Of a stretch of DNA of 28,251 bases, positions 19,370-28,251 are shown piece by piece. The position numbers and the translations under genes were made by a program. This stretch comes from Plantago elongata. Taxonomy: Eukaryota; Streptophyta; Magnoliopsida; Lamiales; Plantaginaceae. Each line of letters starts with the position of its first letter. Position 1 is the stretch's first letter. The notes under the pieces were generated by a model, which searched no databases, was not told the origin of the DNA, and saw only the letters and a program-made list of their open reading frames with translations. The stretch is from NCBI GenBank assembly GCA_036897095.1, contig JAYMSP010001855.1, positions 1 to 28,251 on the forward strand, read 5' to 3'.

Positions 19370-20764
19370 TGAATTAAATGCAGAGAAGCTCAGGGATACA
19401 CAAAAATCCTGAAAAGACCCATTATTTTCGCCATCCGACCCAGAATCTTCCACATAACCAAATGCACAGGAACCATACTACATAAACTTCACTCCAATAG
19501 AAGGAACGGATCCTTCAGATCTTCTTCTTCTTCTATGCTTTAGGATAGTAGGCTCAGAGACCACTCTATAATCCACCAACAAGGGCTTGGGATAGAGCAA
19601 AAGCTTATCACCGGAGATACCAATCTCATCTTCAACAGACCATTCATGACCAACATACATGGAAAGGAAATCATGTCTATCTTTGTAAACACCAAATTCC
19701 ACAGGATCACCAACCTCGTGCAAATCAGGCTCAAAGTAGCCTTCAAACAGAAAATGGAAATCTACCGATTCCTTCTCTACAATAGGGACATGTTCCCTAA
19801 AGACAATCACAGAGTGATAAACATCCAAAAGCTTACTATCAGAGATACCAGATAAGCTAGAAATAATCGAATCCTCAATCACAGGAGAAGACAAAGGACT
19901 CGATGGAAATCCACTATGCTCCTTATGAGATCTCAAACAATTTAGTTTCTCATGACCAAGCTTGCAATAAATACCACAATACACAGGAACAAAGTTGTAA
20001 ATGACTTTGATATCAACTTTAAGGCCAAGGTACACCAAACAAAAGACTCTAGTAGAGGTTTAGAAACATCTAGTAAAACACATGCACTAACTCTGTCCAA
20101 TCTAGACATATTAGCAGTAGCATCATCAACTCTAAGAGGCTTTACCCAGAAAATTCAAGATTTTATACAATGCTTCAGATTGAAAAAACATGAATGGGAC
20201 GTTTTTCAATGTGAGCCAAACAGGAACAAGAGGCATGTCAACTACATAATCAACATTAGGCGACCATTCCCAAACAGACATGATGCAATCAGCAATAAAC
20301 AAAGAACCTTTTAACCGAAGATACAAGAAGTCATCTTCCAACATGAACCTCAAGCATACCATTCAAGAATTAATATTACTAACATTGAACTTTCCCTTCA
20401 ACGGAAGAGACTTCAATGCTGGAGCTATCAGTGTAATATGAGGAACAAAAGAGGAGAATTTACCAATCAGAGTATGGGCAAAAGGAGCTGCCAACGCTGC
20501 AATTTCAACCGAGTTGAAACATACTTCTTGATTGCCATTCTTACCAACCGCATATTTAGAACACACCATATTACGATGGCTAGGAACGTCATCAAAAAAA
20601 TTCATCGAGTGATCTTTCTGAAGCTTACACATACCACGAATACCAGGGTCAAAACACCTCACAGACGAGGGATGCACATACTGATGGGTCGGGCCCTGCC
20701 CAGACCAAGGAGCCGCAACCTGGTGGGTCGAGCCTACACCAGCCCGAGAAGCAAAAGACACCAT
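19370..20764 (-). pseudogene. LINE-c ORF1-type protein (DUF4283 with zinc-knuckle-like motif), no ORF2
   Basis: The frame from ATG 20764 (MVSFASRAG) is open in one phase except for TGA 20365-20363, a frameshift pair at about 20133 and 20040, and TAG 19480. The fold is of the plant LINE ORF1/DUF4283 kind: LIGKFSSFVP, LKGSLFIADCIMSVWEWSP, VPVWLTLKNVPFMFF and VDDATANMSRLDRV match family positions. A zinc-knuckle-like CGIYCKLGHEKLNC at about 20000-19960 has its second Cys displaced by one position. An acidic C-terminal region follows (EPDLHEVGDPVEFG, LKHRRRR). Copy 2 has AAG where this copy has TAG 19480, so the ancestral protein ran on to about 19370. The 3' end follows at once; there is no RT. 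A retrocopy of a host DUF4283 gene is the alternative. Confidence 0.75.
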
Positions 20765-23572
20765 TCTACAAATTCCTGCAGTAGCTCCAAAGACAGCCTA
20801 TCATAGGAAACAAGATCCTTCAGTTTGCCTATCTCAAGCCATTCGTCATGCCAAAAGTAGCATTTCCAAAAACCTACTGTCCAAAAACACTGTTGTTGTA
20901 CTTCATGCAAACCTTGACCATTCTCTTCCAAACAATAGAATCTGAAGATTTGATCTTAACATTTCCAGGGAATTTTCTAAGGCAGTACTTCTTGTGTAGA
21001 CAGGCAGCCCATAGAGAATGTTGTAGTCTTAATCTAAACCACAATTTGTGAGAGAAAGCATCACATATCTCAGACAAAGGTCTAATCCCTAGACCACCTT
21101 CTGACTGAGGAAAACAAACAGGTTTCCATCTGGTCCAATGCATTTTCCTCTGATCATTGGTAGATCCCCAGAAAAACTTACATATAATAGAGTCAATTCT
21201 ATCAAGTATAGTCAATGGTGGAAGACAGACTTGGAGCAGATAGATGGTCATATAAGTAAGAACACTCTTTATTAAAACCCACCTGCCACCCTGAGATAGG
21301 TATTTGAGGTTCCATCCAGACAGTTTATTTCTCACCTTGTCCACCAAATAATCAAAATCAGAGATGAGCTTTCTACCCGTAGAGATAGGTGCTCCCAAAT
21401 ATTTGAAAGGTAGATTTTGAGTGGTCATACCACACTGATCCTCAATCCTTCTTATGTTGGCATTCTTCCCAGCATAGAGATAGCTTTTTTGCATATTCAA
21501 CTTTTGCACTGATACCACTTCATAATGGTGAAGAAACTGCATTACTTACTACAACCCCTCTTGGTTCCCTCTTGTGAAGATGATGAGATCATCTGCATAA
21601 GCCAAATGACTCACCAATAGCCCTTTTGTAGTATCATAGTAGTGCTCTGGGTGAGAGGAAAAGAGCTTGTTCAGTCCTCTTGTAAGATACACCCCAGCTA
21701 TAATGAATAGAGCAGGGGGCAATGGGTTACCCTGTCTAAGTCCATGGCTGGACTTTATGAAGCCTGAGGAAACTCCATTGACAATGACTCCAAAATGACA
21801 GTTGTTTAAGGATCTGGGTACAAGATCACACCATAGGTCTGAAAATCCAAAGGTTTTTAATATTTTTACCGGAAATACCCAACTAAGCTTGTCATTGGCT
21901 TTTAACATGTCGAACTTCATCACAAGATTAGCATCTCTTGTGCTCACATACAAATAATGCACCAATTCCTAAGTTGGCGAGATGTTATCCAGAGTAAGTC
22001 TCCCTTTTACCAAGCCACTTTGGTTTGGTGAGATAATGAGGGGAAGAATCAAGGCAAACCTATCATTCAGAAGTTTGGTTATAATCTTGTGTGTAAAGTT
22101 ACATAGAATGAGGGCTATAGAGGTAGAGGAGATACCTACAGGGAGAGGTGAACCTTGAAAGAAGAAATGTACAGCCTCCAAAAAATCTAGCTTGATGATT
22201 TCCCAATATTGGATAAAGAAAAGAGGAGAAAATCTATCAGGTCCTGCTGTAGCTCATTTATTTAAGTTGATGACAATCCCATGGAGTTCCTCCAAAGATT
22301 GAGTTTCACATAAATCAGTATTAATCTCCTCATCAAGAATTGAAGGTATAGTAGATAAATCTGGTTCTGTAGAGAGGGGAATCTATGTGCAAAAAAGGTC
22401 TTGAAATTATTCAGCTGCAGATGCTTGAAATTCAGATGATGAGGTAATGAATGTCCCATCCTTCTCAATGCTGAATATTTTGCTTTTTAACCTATTCCTC
22501 TTGACCACGTTGTGAAATAGTCTAGTGTTTCTGTCACCCTCAATATTCCATTTGCAGTGAGCTTGTTGTCTCCAATAGATTTCCTCCATAGCTAGAACTT
22601 TCTGAAATTCTGCAGAGGCATCCCTTAACATGGTCATGTTAGCTTCTGAAGGATCATTGTTGTATAATATTTCTGCTTTTTTCACTTTATACTCTTCTCC
22701 CTGCAGCTTGGTAATGAGATTGCCAAATTTACACTTGTTCCACCATGTTAAGTATTGTTTCAATCTATGTAGTTTTTCCCATAACTTTTTTAGTCCAGTT
22801 TGCCTAGCAGGCATGGACCAATTCTCCTCAATGCTCTTGTAGCAGCTGGGGTGGTTAAGCCATACGTCTTGAAACCAGAATTGACCATTCTTTGTAGTCA
22901 CTCTGAAAGAAGTTTCCAGGATGAGTGGCCTGTGATCAGCATCTCCTAATGCCATGAGTAACCTCAGATACCTGAAAGAAATCCAACAATTGGTGGTATA
23001 ATAAAAGCCCGTCCAGCCTTTGCCTAACTCCATGCCAATGCCAAGTGAATGGCACCCCATCAAAGCCAATGTCATCCAATCCACAATCCACAATAAAATT
23101 ACCAAAATTAGAGATGGCATTGTAATCTGGTAAGGCTCCACCATCCCTCTCATTAAAATTGGCAATTATATTATAATCTCCTCCTATGCACCCAAGGCAT
23201 ATTGGTCACTGATAATCTTCTCATCTCATCCCAAAGTTCTTTTCTCAGGGATCTGGAACACTTGGCATAGATGATAGTGATTAGGATAGGAGCAGGTAAT
23301 TGTGCAGAGGTTACTTGACAATGGAGAAACTGCTCCTTATCCTCCAAGACTACAATATCAAAAGAGTCATCTCCAAACAACCAAATCTTGTTGTTACTGT
23401 TAGTCACTACATTAGACATTTTAAATCAATTGCAGAAGTAAAATGAGTTTAACTGTACCATTGGTTCCACTATTGCTAATATGTTCAGCTTCAATTTGTT
23501 TCTCATATACCAAATTTGTTGTTGAGTACAAACATTACTAACTCCCCTAGCATTACATACCATGCAGTTCAT
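20765..23572 (-). pseudogene. LINE-b ORF2 (5' ~2/3), decayed
   Basis: Sister of LINE-a ORF2. ATG 23572-23570 starts MNCMVCNARGVSN, with the endonuclease Trp changed to Cys. Endonuclease pieces are 23419-23171 and 23165 onward in another frame; the ADHRP motif is kept. 22960-22407 carries the linker region (VFQ..., ENWSMPARQTGLKKLWEKL, EEIYWRQQAHCKWN). RT pieces follow: FDMLKANDKLSW, HGLRQGNPLPP and AYADD (21602-21588, intact). A 48-bp in-frame deletion near 22108 removes the segment between IALI and LCNFTHK that LINE-a keeps, including the conserved FRPIS residues. TAG TAA stops lie at 21551-21546. The copy ends at 20765 inside the segment after the thumb (FWHDEWLEIGKLKDLV), so zinc and RNase H parts are missing. 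Confidence 0.88.
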
Positions 23573-24164
23573 GATGATGTTTTGGCTTTTCTCCTCCCAT
23601 TCTTCTTCTTTCCCTGATGAAGAGACACCCCAGGGTCCAATGTTCTGCCAGACCTTCTAGTGGTTACCCTTGTGCTTTTAGCTGGTACTATTGCATGAAT
23701 TCTTGACATAACCCTTTCCCTACTTGACATGTGATCTTCATCTTTCCCACTCTCTTCACTAGTAGGCTCTGATGACAGCAAATGTGAATTCCTCTGATGG
23801 TTTTATTGCCTATCAAGGCAAGGCAAAGGTTATCTACCTCATCAGTCAATAATGGTAGTGCTTCCAGGTTACCTGAAGATTTTCTCCTTTTATGTATAAG
23901 AACTAAAGGTTCAAATTCAGGTTGAGTAATCCTCAACTACTCATTCACATTGGGGGAGATAGGTTCAGATGGCTCTTGATGAGATTGTAGAGTGTTCTGC
24001 TCCACAAAAGGAACATGAACTGCATGTTGAGGATGATTTTCTTCAAGTGGGGAGTTAATTTCCATGATTGGTGAGAGATGAACTGAATCTGCCAAAGGAT
24101 CCACCATGTCTTCATTTTCAGAGGAAACAGACTCTGATACCCTACCATCCTCACTAGCTTCTTG
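23569..24164 (-). pseudogene. LINE-b ORF1, C-terminal fragment
   Basis: Matches the last ~200 codons of LINE-a ORF1 (EPTSEESGKDEDHMSS, TRRSGRTLDPGVS) with frameshifts near 23790 and 23945. The stop TGA 23571-23569 overlaps the ORF2 ATG at 23572, as in LINE-a. The fragment ends abruptly at 24164 against minisatellite, so this is a 5'-truncated copy; the DUF4283 and knuckle parts are not present. Confidence 0.82.
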
Positions 24165-25465
24165 GGTGTGGAATTCTCATGATGTTTTAATACGAGGTAC
24201 AAACAATAAGCTTCTCCCCTTCTTTGAGAGTGACATTCTCACAATGGTTCAATTCCCTCAATCTACCATTTGACGTAGACCCTTAGCTTCTTCTCCCCTT
24301 CTATGGGAGTTGTATTCTCACGATAGTTAAATTTCCAATATCTATCATTCGATGTAAAAACCTTTAGCTTCTCCCATTCATTGGGAGTTTCATTCTCACA
24401 ATGGTTCAATTCCCTCGATCTACCATTCGAGATAGGAACCTTTAGCTTCTCCCCTTCTTTGAGAGTGTCATTCTCACAATGGTTCAATTCCCTCGATCTA
24501 ACATTCGAGCTAGAAACCCTTAGATTCTCCCCTTCGTTGGGAGTAAGATTCTCAAGATGGTTCAATTTCCTCGATCTATCATTCGAGGTAGAAACCTTTA
24601 GCTTCTCCCGTTCTTTTGGTGTGGGATTCTAACAATGGTTCAATTTTATTTATCTATCATTCGAGGTAGAAACCTTTAGCTTCTTCACATCTTTGGAAGT
24701 GGCATTCAAACAATGGTTCGATACCCTCGATCTACCATTCGAGGTAGAAAACTTTTGCTTCTTCCATTCATTGGGAGTGGGATTCTCAAGATGGGTAGAA
24801 ACTTTTGGCTTATCCCCTTCTTTGGGTGTGGTATTCTCATGATATTTCAATACGAGGTACAAACCATTAGCTTCTCCCCTTCTTTGAGAGTGGCATTCTC
24901 ACAATGGTTCAATTCCCTCGATCTACCATTTTAGGTAGAAACCCTTAGCTTCATTCTCACCTTCTTTAGAAGTGGGATTCTCACGATAGTTCAATTTCCT
25001 ATATCTACCATTCGAGGTAAAAACCTTTAGCCTCTACCATTACATGGGAGTGGCATTGTCACAATTGTTCAATTCCATCGATCTACCATTCGAGGTAGGA
25101 ACCTTTAGCTTCTCCCCTTCTTTGGGTGTGGCATTCCCACAATGGTTCAATTCCCTCGATCTACCATTCGAACGTGGAAACCATTAGCTTCTCCCCTTCT
25201 ATGGGAGTGGCATTCTAACAATGGTTCAATTTCCTCGATCTACCATTCGAGGTAGAAACCTTTAGCTTCTCGCCTTTATTGGGTGTGGGATTCTCACGAT
25301 GTTTCAATACGTGGTAAAAATCATTAGCTTCTCCCCTTTTTTTGAGAGTGGCATTCTCACAAAGGTTCAATACCCTTGATCTACCATTCAAGGTTGAAAC
25401 CTTTGGCTTCTTCCCTTCTTTGGGAGTGGGATTCTCAAGATGGTTCAATTTCCTCGATCTACCAT
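24165..25465. repeat. 78-bp minisatellite, block 2
   Basis: About 17 units. Shorter variant units lacking the GATCTACCATT part (TCTCATGATGTTTTAATACG type) begin at 24175, 24835 and 25292. The last two are 457 bp apart, agreeing with the 454-bp higher-order period measured at 27321-27775. Both strands stay open in one frame for long stretches because 78 is a multiple of three. Confidence 0.93.
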
Positions 25466-25740
25466 TGGCCGTGCTGTACTGTGCCATTGACGTGCAACTG
25501 TCTATGCCATTGCCCGTTCCATTGCCCATGCCATTGCCCGTGCCATTGTAGTGCCATTTACATGCCATTGTCTGTGCCATTCCCCAGGTGCACTACACAT
25601 GAAGCCAAACCTCTGCCTGAACAAGACACCTACCGTGTCAACCCAAAAATAAAAAAATTAAATAAAAAAATAAAAAATAAAAAAATAAACATAAAAATAA
25701 AAAGAATAAAAATAATTAATAAAAAAATAATAATAATTCT
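25466..25740 (+). mobile_element. Small insertion with GTGCCATTGCCC repeats and A-rich tail
   Basis: Interrupts a unit after CTACCATT. It begins GGCCGTGCTGTACTGTGCC, continues with ~12-bp GTGCCATTGCCC-like repeats, an AAGACACCTACCGTGTCAACC segment, then ~80 bp of A-rich AAAATAAAAAA sequence (25646-25738). GTGCTGTACTGTGCCATTG also occurs at 26069, followed by related text. An A-rich end suggests a retroposed plus-strand transcript (SINE-like or processed RNA), but no RNA polymerase III box or gene identity is recognised. Confidence 0.5.
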
Positions 25741-25829
25741 TAGGTTTTCCCCTTCTTCGGGTGTGGGATTCTAACGATGGTTCAATTTCCTCGATCTACC
25801 ATTCGAGGTAGGAATCTTTAGCTTATCCC
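25741..25829. repeat. 78-bp minisatellite, block 3
   Basis: One unit (CTTCTTCGGGTGTGGGATTC through CGAGGTAGGAATCTTTAGC) between the A-rich insertion and the next LINE tail at AGCTTATCCC. Confidence 0.9.
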
Positions 25830-26040
25830 TTTTTTTTTTTTTTTTATGGGCCGAGGCCTCGTTTTTCATATATATACAATAGTCGATAACAGGGAAAGAC
25901 ACCCGTTAGTACAAAAATTTAAGGAGGTTTATGCGAACCCTATAGGTCCAATAGGCTACCTAACTGATACCACCACGGGCTAACATGTACCAATACAAGA
26001 GAAATGACCCAAAAATTAAATTTAGACCCATTGGTATTCT
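25830..26040 (-). mobile_element. LINE-d: 5'-truncated LINE 3' end
   Basis: Begins with T16 (25830-25845; poly(A) on the minus strand), then the GC-rich near-palindrome GGGCCGAGGCCTCG (25848-25861), an AT run containing TATATATAC, and GGGAAAGACACCCG (25892-25905). The last block is shared with LINE-c and LINE-c2. No ORF is recognisable in the remaining ~130 bp. A 5'-truncated insertion of a related LINE subfamily fits. The right limit is uncertain. Confidence 0.7.
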
Positions 26041-26330
26041 TGACGTGCCAATGCCCGTGCCATTGGTCGTGCTGTACTGTGCCATTGGCATGCCTCTGTC
26101 TGTGCCACTACCTATGCCAATGCCCATGCCATTGCCCGTGCCATTACTCGTGACATTGACATGCCTTTGCCCGTGCCAATGAGGCCAAAAATTCGGGCTA
26201 AACCCCAAAAATGTCCCAGTGCCGTCACCCAGTACCTAAACAAGGCACCAACCGTGCCAACCTGTGCCAAATGCACTGCAAAATGCCCAGAACCCTGCTG
26301 TCGTGCCTCAGCTCACGCCCATGCCCGCGT
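26041..26330. repeat. GTGCCATTGCCC-type repeats and unidentified sequence
   Basis: 26041-26180 repeats GTGCCATTGCCC and variants at about 12 bp. 26181-26330 is unique-looking and rich in GTGCC and CATGCCC. It shares GTGCTGTACTGTGCCATTG and an ACAAGGCACCAACCGTGCC-like stretch with 25466-25640, so both derive from one source sequence. It ends at CGCGTTTCTTGATCTACC, where the minisatellite resumes. Confidence 0.6.
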
Positions 26331-26606
26331 TTCTTGATCTACCATTCGAGGTAGGAACCTTTAGCTTCTCCCCTTCTTTGGAGTAGCAATCTCAAAATGG
26401 TTCAATTTCCTTGATCTACCATTCGAACGTAGAAACCATTAGCATCTCCCCTTCTTTCGGAGTGCGATTCTCACGATGATTTAATATCCTTTATCTACCA
26501 TTCGAGGTAAAAACCTTTTGCTTCTCCCATTCTTTGGAAGTGCATTCTCACAATGGTTCAAATCCCTCGATCTACCATTCGAGGTATAAACCTTCAGCTT
26601 CTCCCC
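26331..26606. repeat. 78-bp minisatellite, block 4
   Basis: About 3.5 units. It matches 18834-19080 unit by unit, including the variants GGAGTAGCAATCTCAAAATGG, CGAACGTAGAAACCATTAGC and CTTTCGGAGTGCG. It ends CTTCTCCCC at the tail of LINE-c2. Confidence 0.92.
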
Positions 26607-27314
26607 TTTTTTTTAAAAAAAAAAAAAACAAGAGCCGATACTCAGTTTTTATTAATAACGAAAGACAAACACGGGGAAAGACACCCGTTGATACAAGGTA
26701 CTAGAAAACGAAACCATAACAACATCAACAACTCCACAAACAACAAAAACTACTAAGAAACATGGAACCAACAAACGACCAATACGAACAATCTACATAG
26801 ACTCAGTTATATGAATCAAATGTGGAGAAGTCAAAGGATAAACAAAAATCCCGAAATGTCCGATAATCTTCGTCATCAGACCCAGAATTTTTCAAAGAAC
26901 CTAATGTGCAGGTGCCATACTTCATAAAGTTTACTCCAATAGAAGGAACTAATACTTCATATCTTCTTCTTCTATGCTTTAGAATAGTAGGCTCAAAAAC
27001 CACACTATAGTCCACCAACAGGGGCTTGGGGTAAAGCAAATGCTTATCACCAGAGATATGAACCTCATCTTCATTAGAACGACCAACATACATGAGAAGG
27101 AAATCATCGCTATCTTAGCAAACACCAACATCCACAGATTCATCAACCTCATTCAAATCAGGTTCAAAGTAGCCTTAAAACAGTGAAGGAAAATTAATCG
27201 GTTCCTTCTCTACAATAGAGACATGCTCTCTGGAGACAATCACAGAGTGCTCAACATCCAAGATCTTACTATCAGAGATAACATATAAGCCAGAAATAAT
27301 AGAATCCTCAATAA
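26607..27314 (-). mobile_element. LINE-c2: second, shorter LINE-c copy
   Basis: T8 followed by A14 (26607-26628), hairpin-like GAGTATCGGCTC (26643-26632, minus), block CGGGTGTCTTTCCCC (26687-26673), then the 3' part of the same ORF1 as 19370-19890 (LLYPKPLLVDY, LKHRRRR, PSIGVNFM). The frame is open past the point where copy 1 has TAG. By eye the copies are about 85% identical. It is 5'-truncated at CTCAATAAC (about 27314), within the segment that pairs with 19885 of copy 1. Confidence 0.85.
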
Positions 27315-28213
27315 CGGGATTCTCATGATGTTTTAATACGAGGTAGAAACCATTAGCTTCTCCCCTCCTTTGAGAGTGACATTCTCACAATCGTTCAATT
27401 CTCTCGATCTACCATTTGACGTAGACCCTTAGCTTTTTTCTACCCTTCTTTAGGAGTTGGATTCTCATGATAGTTCAATTTCCTATATCTCTCATTCGAG
27501 GTAAAAACCTTTAGCTTCTCCCATTCATTGGGAGTTGCATTCTCACAATGATTCAATTCCGAGGATCTACCATTCGAGGTAGGAACCTTAAGCTTCTCCC
27601 CCTCTTTGGGAGTGGCATTCTCACAATGGTTCAATTCCCTCGATCTACCATTCGCGGTAGGAACCTTTAGCTTCTCCCCTTCTTTGGGAGTGGGATTCTC
27701 AAGATGGTTCAATTTCCTCGATATACCATTCGAGGTAGAAATCTTTAGCTTCTCCCCTTCTTCGGATGTGGGATTCTGACGATGTTTCAATATGAGGTAG
27801 AAACAATTAGCTTCTCCCCTTCATTAAGAGTTGCATTCTCACAATGAAGGAAAATTCCCTCTATCTACTATTTGGCGTAAAAACCCTTAGCTTCTTTATC
27901 ACCTTCTTTGGGTTTGGGATTCTCACGATAGTTCAATTTCCTATATCTACCATTCGAGGTAAAAACCTTTAGCTTCTCCCATTCATTGTGAGTGGCATTG
28001 TCACAAAGGTTCAATTCCCTCGATCTACCATTCGAGGTAGGAACCTTTAGCTTCTCCCCTTCTTTGGGAGTGGCACTCTCACAATGATTCAATTCCCTCG
28101 ATCTACCACTCGAGGTTGGAACCTTTAGCTTCTCCCCTTCTTTGGGAGTGGAATTCTCACAATGGTTCAATTCCCTCGATCTACCATTAGAACGTAGAAA
28201 CCATTAGCTTCTC

Positions 28214-28216
<3 letters not shown>
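27315..28216. repeat. 78-bp minisatellite, block 5, with 454-bp higher-order repeat
   Basis: Counting from each TTCTCAC-type block, unit starts are 27321, 27383, 27463, 27541, 27619, 27697 and 27775. The lengths are 62, 80, 78, 78, 78 and 78, total 454 bp. The next cycle starts 27775, 27837, 27921, 27999, 28077, 28155 (62, 84, 78, 78, 78), so order and lengths repeat. The minus strand encodes 26-residue repeats built on EGEKLKVPTSNGRSRELNHC. No start signal or known domain supports a protein. Confidence 0.95.
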
Positions 28217-28244
<28 letters not shown>

Positions 28245-28251
28245 CTGACTT
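28217..28251 (-). mobile_element. Start of another retroelement tail (T28)
   Basis: A run of 28 T (28217-28244) follows CTTCTCCCC at the same unit position as the other tails, then CTGACTT to the window end. The short visible part does not show the LINE-c hairpin, so the family is unknown. Confidence 0.55.

Larger units (their letters stand above)
19181..24164 (-). mobile_element. Chimeric LINE insertion: LINE-c 3' part joined to LINE-b 5' part
   Basis: Minisatellite lies on both sides (AGCTTCCCCC at the left; GGGTGTGGAATTCTCATG at the right), so the segment behaves as one insertion. From the left: T8 (poly(A) on the minus strand), LINE-c 3' end, LINE-c ORF1 to 20764, then LINE-b from 20765 to 24164. 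LINE-b homology to LINE-a starts abruptly at TCTACAAA (20765) and stops at GCTTCTTG (24164). A single target-primed event with a template switch is one explanation; two nested insertions plus deletion is the alternative. Confidence 0.7.

Noticed and set aside
19202-19453. Separate hydrophobic membrane-protein ORF at 19202-19453
   Set aside because: Its upper part is the continuation of LINE-c ORF1 past the TAG at 19480; its lower part is 3' untranslated sequence, and copy 2 has a stop there.
24263-28170. Long minus- and plus-strand ORFs made of 26-residue repeats as a repeat-protein gene
   Set aside because: Both strands stay open because the unit is 78 bp. Frames are interrupted by the 62-, 80- and 84-bp units, and there is no promoter, start context or known domain.
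27315-28216. CRISPR-like array
   Set aside because: Units are contiguous 78-bp tandem repeats with no unique spacers, in a plant retrotransposon setting.

Overview
The window looks like a gene-poor, retrotransposon-rich stretch of a flowering-plant nuclear genome, probably a eudicot and possibly pericentromeric. The evidence is two nested Ty3/Gypsy-type LTR retrotransposons with initiator-Met tRNA primer sites, several plant L1-type LINE copies (DUF4283/zinc-knuckle ORF1; endonuclease-RT-RNase H ORF2), a coding-phase minisatellite and AT-rich spacers. I found no intact host gene, tRNA, rRNA or CRISPR array. Nearly every recognisable reading frame is on the minus strand and broken. Homologies are read by eye from translated motifs and from comparing copies inside the window; percentages are estimates.

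Layout. 1-4512: 5' part of LTR element A (minus strand): protease start, gag with zinc knuckles, leader, primer site and complete 5' LTR (2238-4512). 4513-7156: most of the 3' LTR of a second, related element B; A is nested in it. 7157-9212: element B interior, shrunk to about 2 kb (gag, a scrap of RT joined to the end of pol). 9213-10243: a 1-kb palindrome in which the end of B's 5' LTR is joined head-to-head to an inverted piece of the same LTR. 10244-12263: GTGCCA-rich repeats and an unclassified region with an old ~640-bp duplication. 12264-18703: LINE-a, with ORF1 and ORF2 both decayed. 18704-28216: a minisatellite of 78-bp (26-codon) units, organised at its right end in 454-bp six-unit higher-order repeats, interrupted by LINE insertions.

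The LINE part holds the most unusual signals. Four poly(T) tracts (minus-strand poly(A) tails) all follow the same point in the 78-bp unit (AGCTTCTCCCC|TT). One insertion (19181-24164) appears chimeric: a LINE-c 3' half joined to a 5' piece of LINE-b, which is a sister of LINE-a. LINE-c seems to carry only an ORF1-type protein directly upstream of its 3' end, in two copies, like mammalian half-L1 (HAL1) elements. It shares a 3' sequence block and small hairpin with another LINE tail here. LINE-a and LINE-b share an ATGA overlap between ORF1 stop and ORF2 start, suggesting coupled translation in the ancestor.

The relative order that can be inferred is: minisatellite first, then LINE insertions into it; element B, later interrupted by element A. 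All elements look inactive. Element A is the least damaged, with two amber stops in an otherwise open gag-pro frame.
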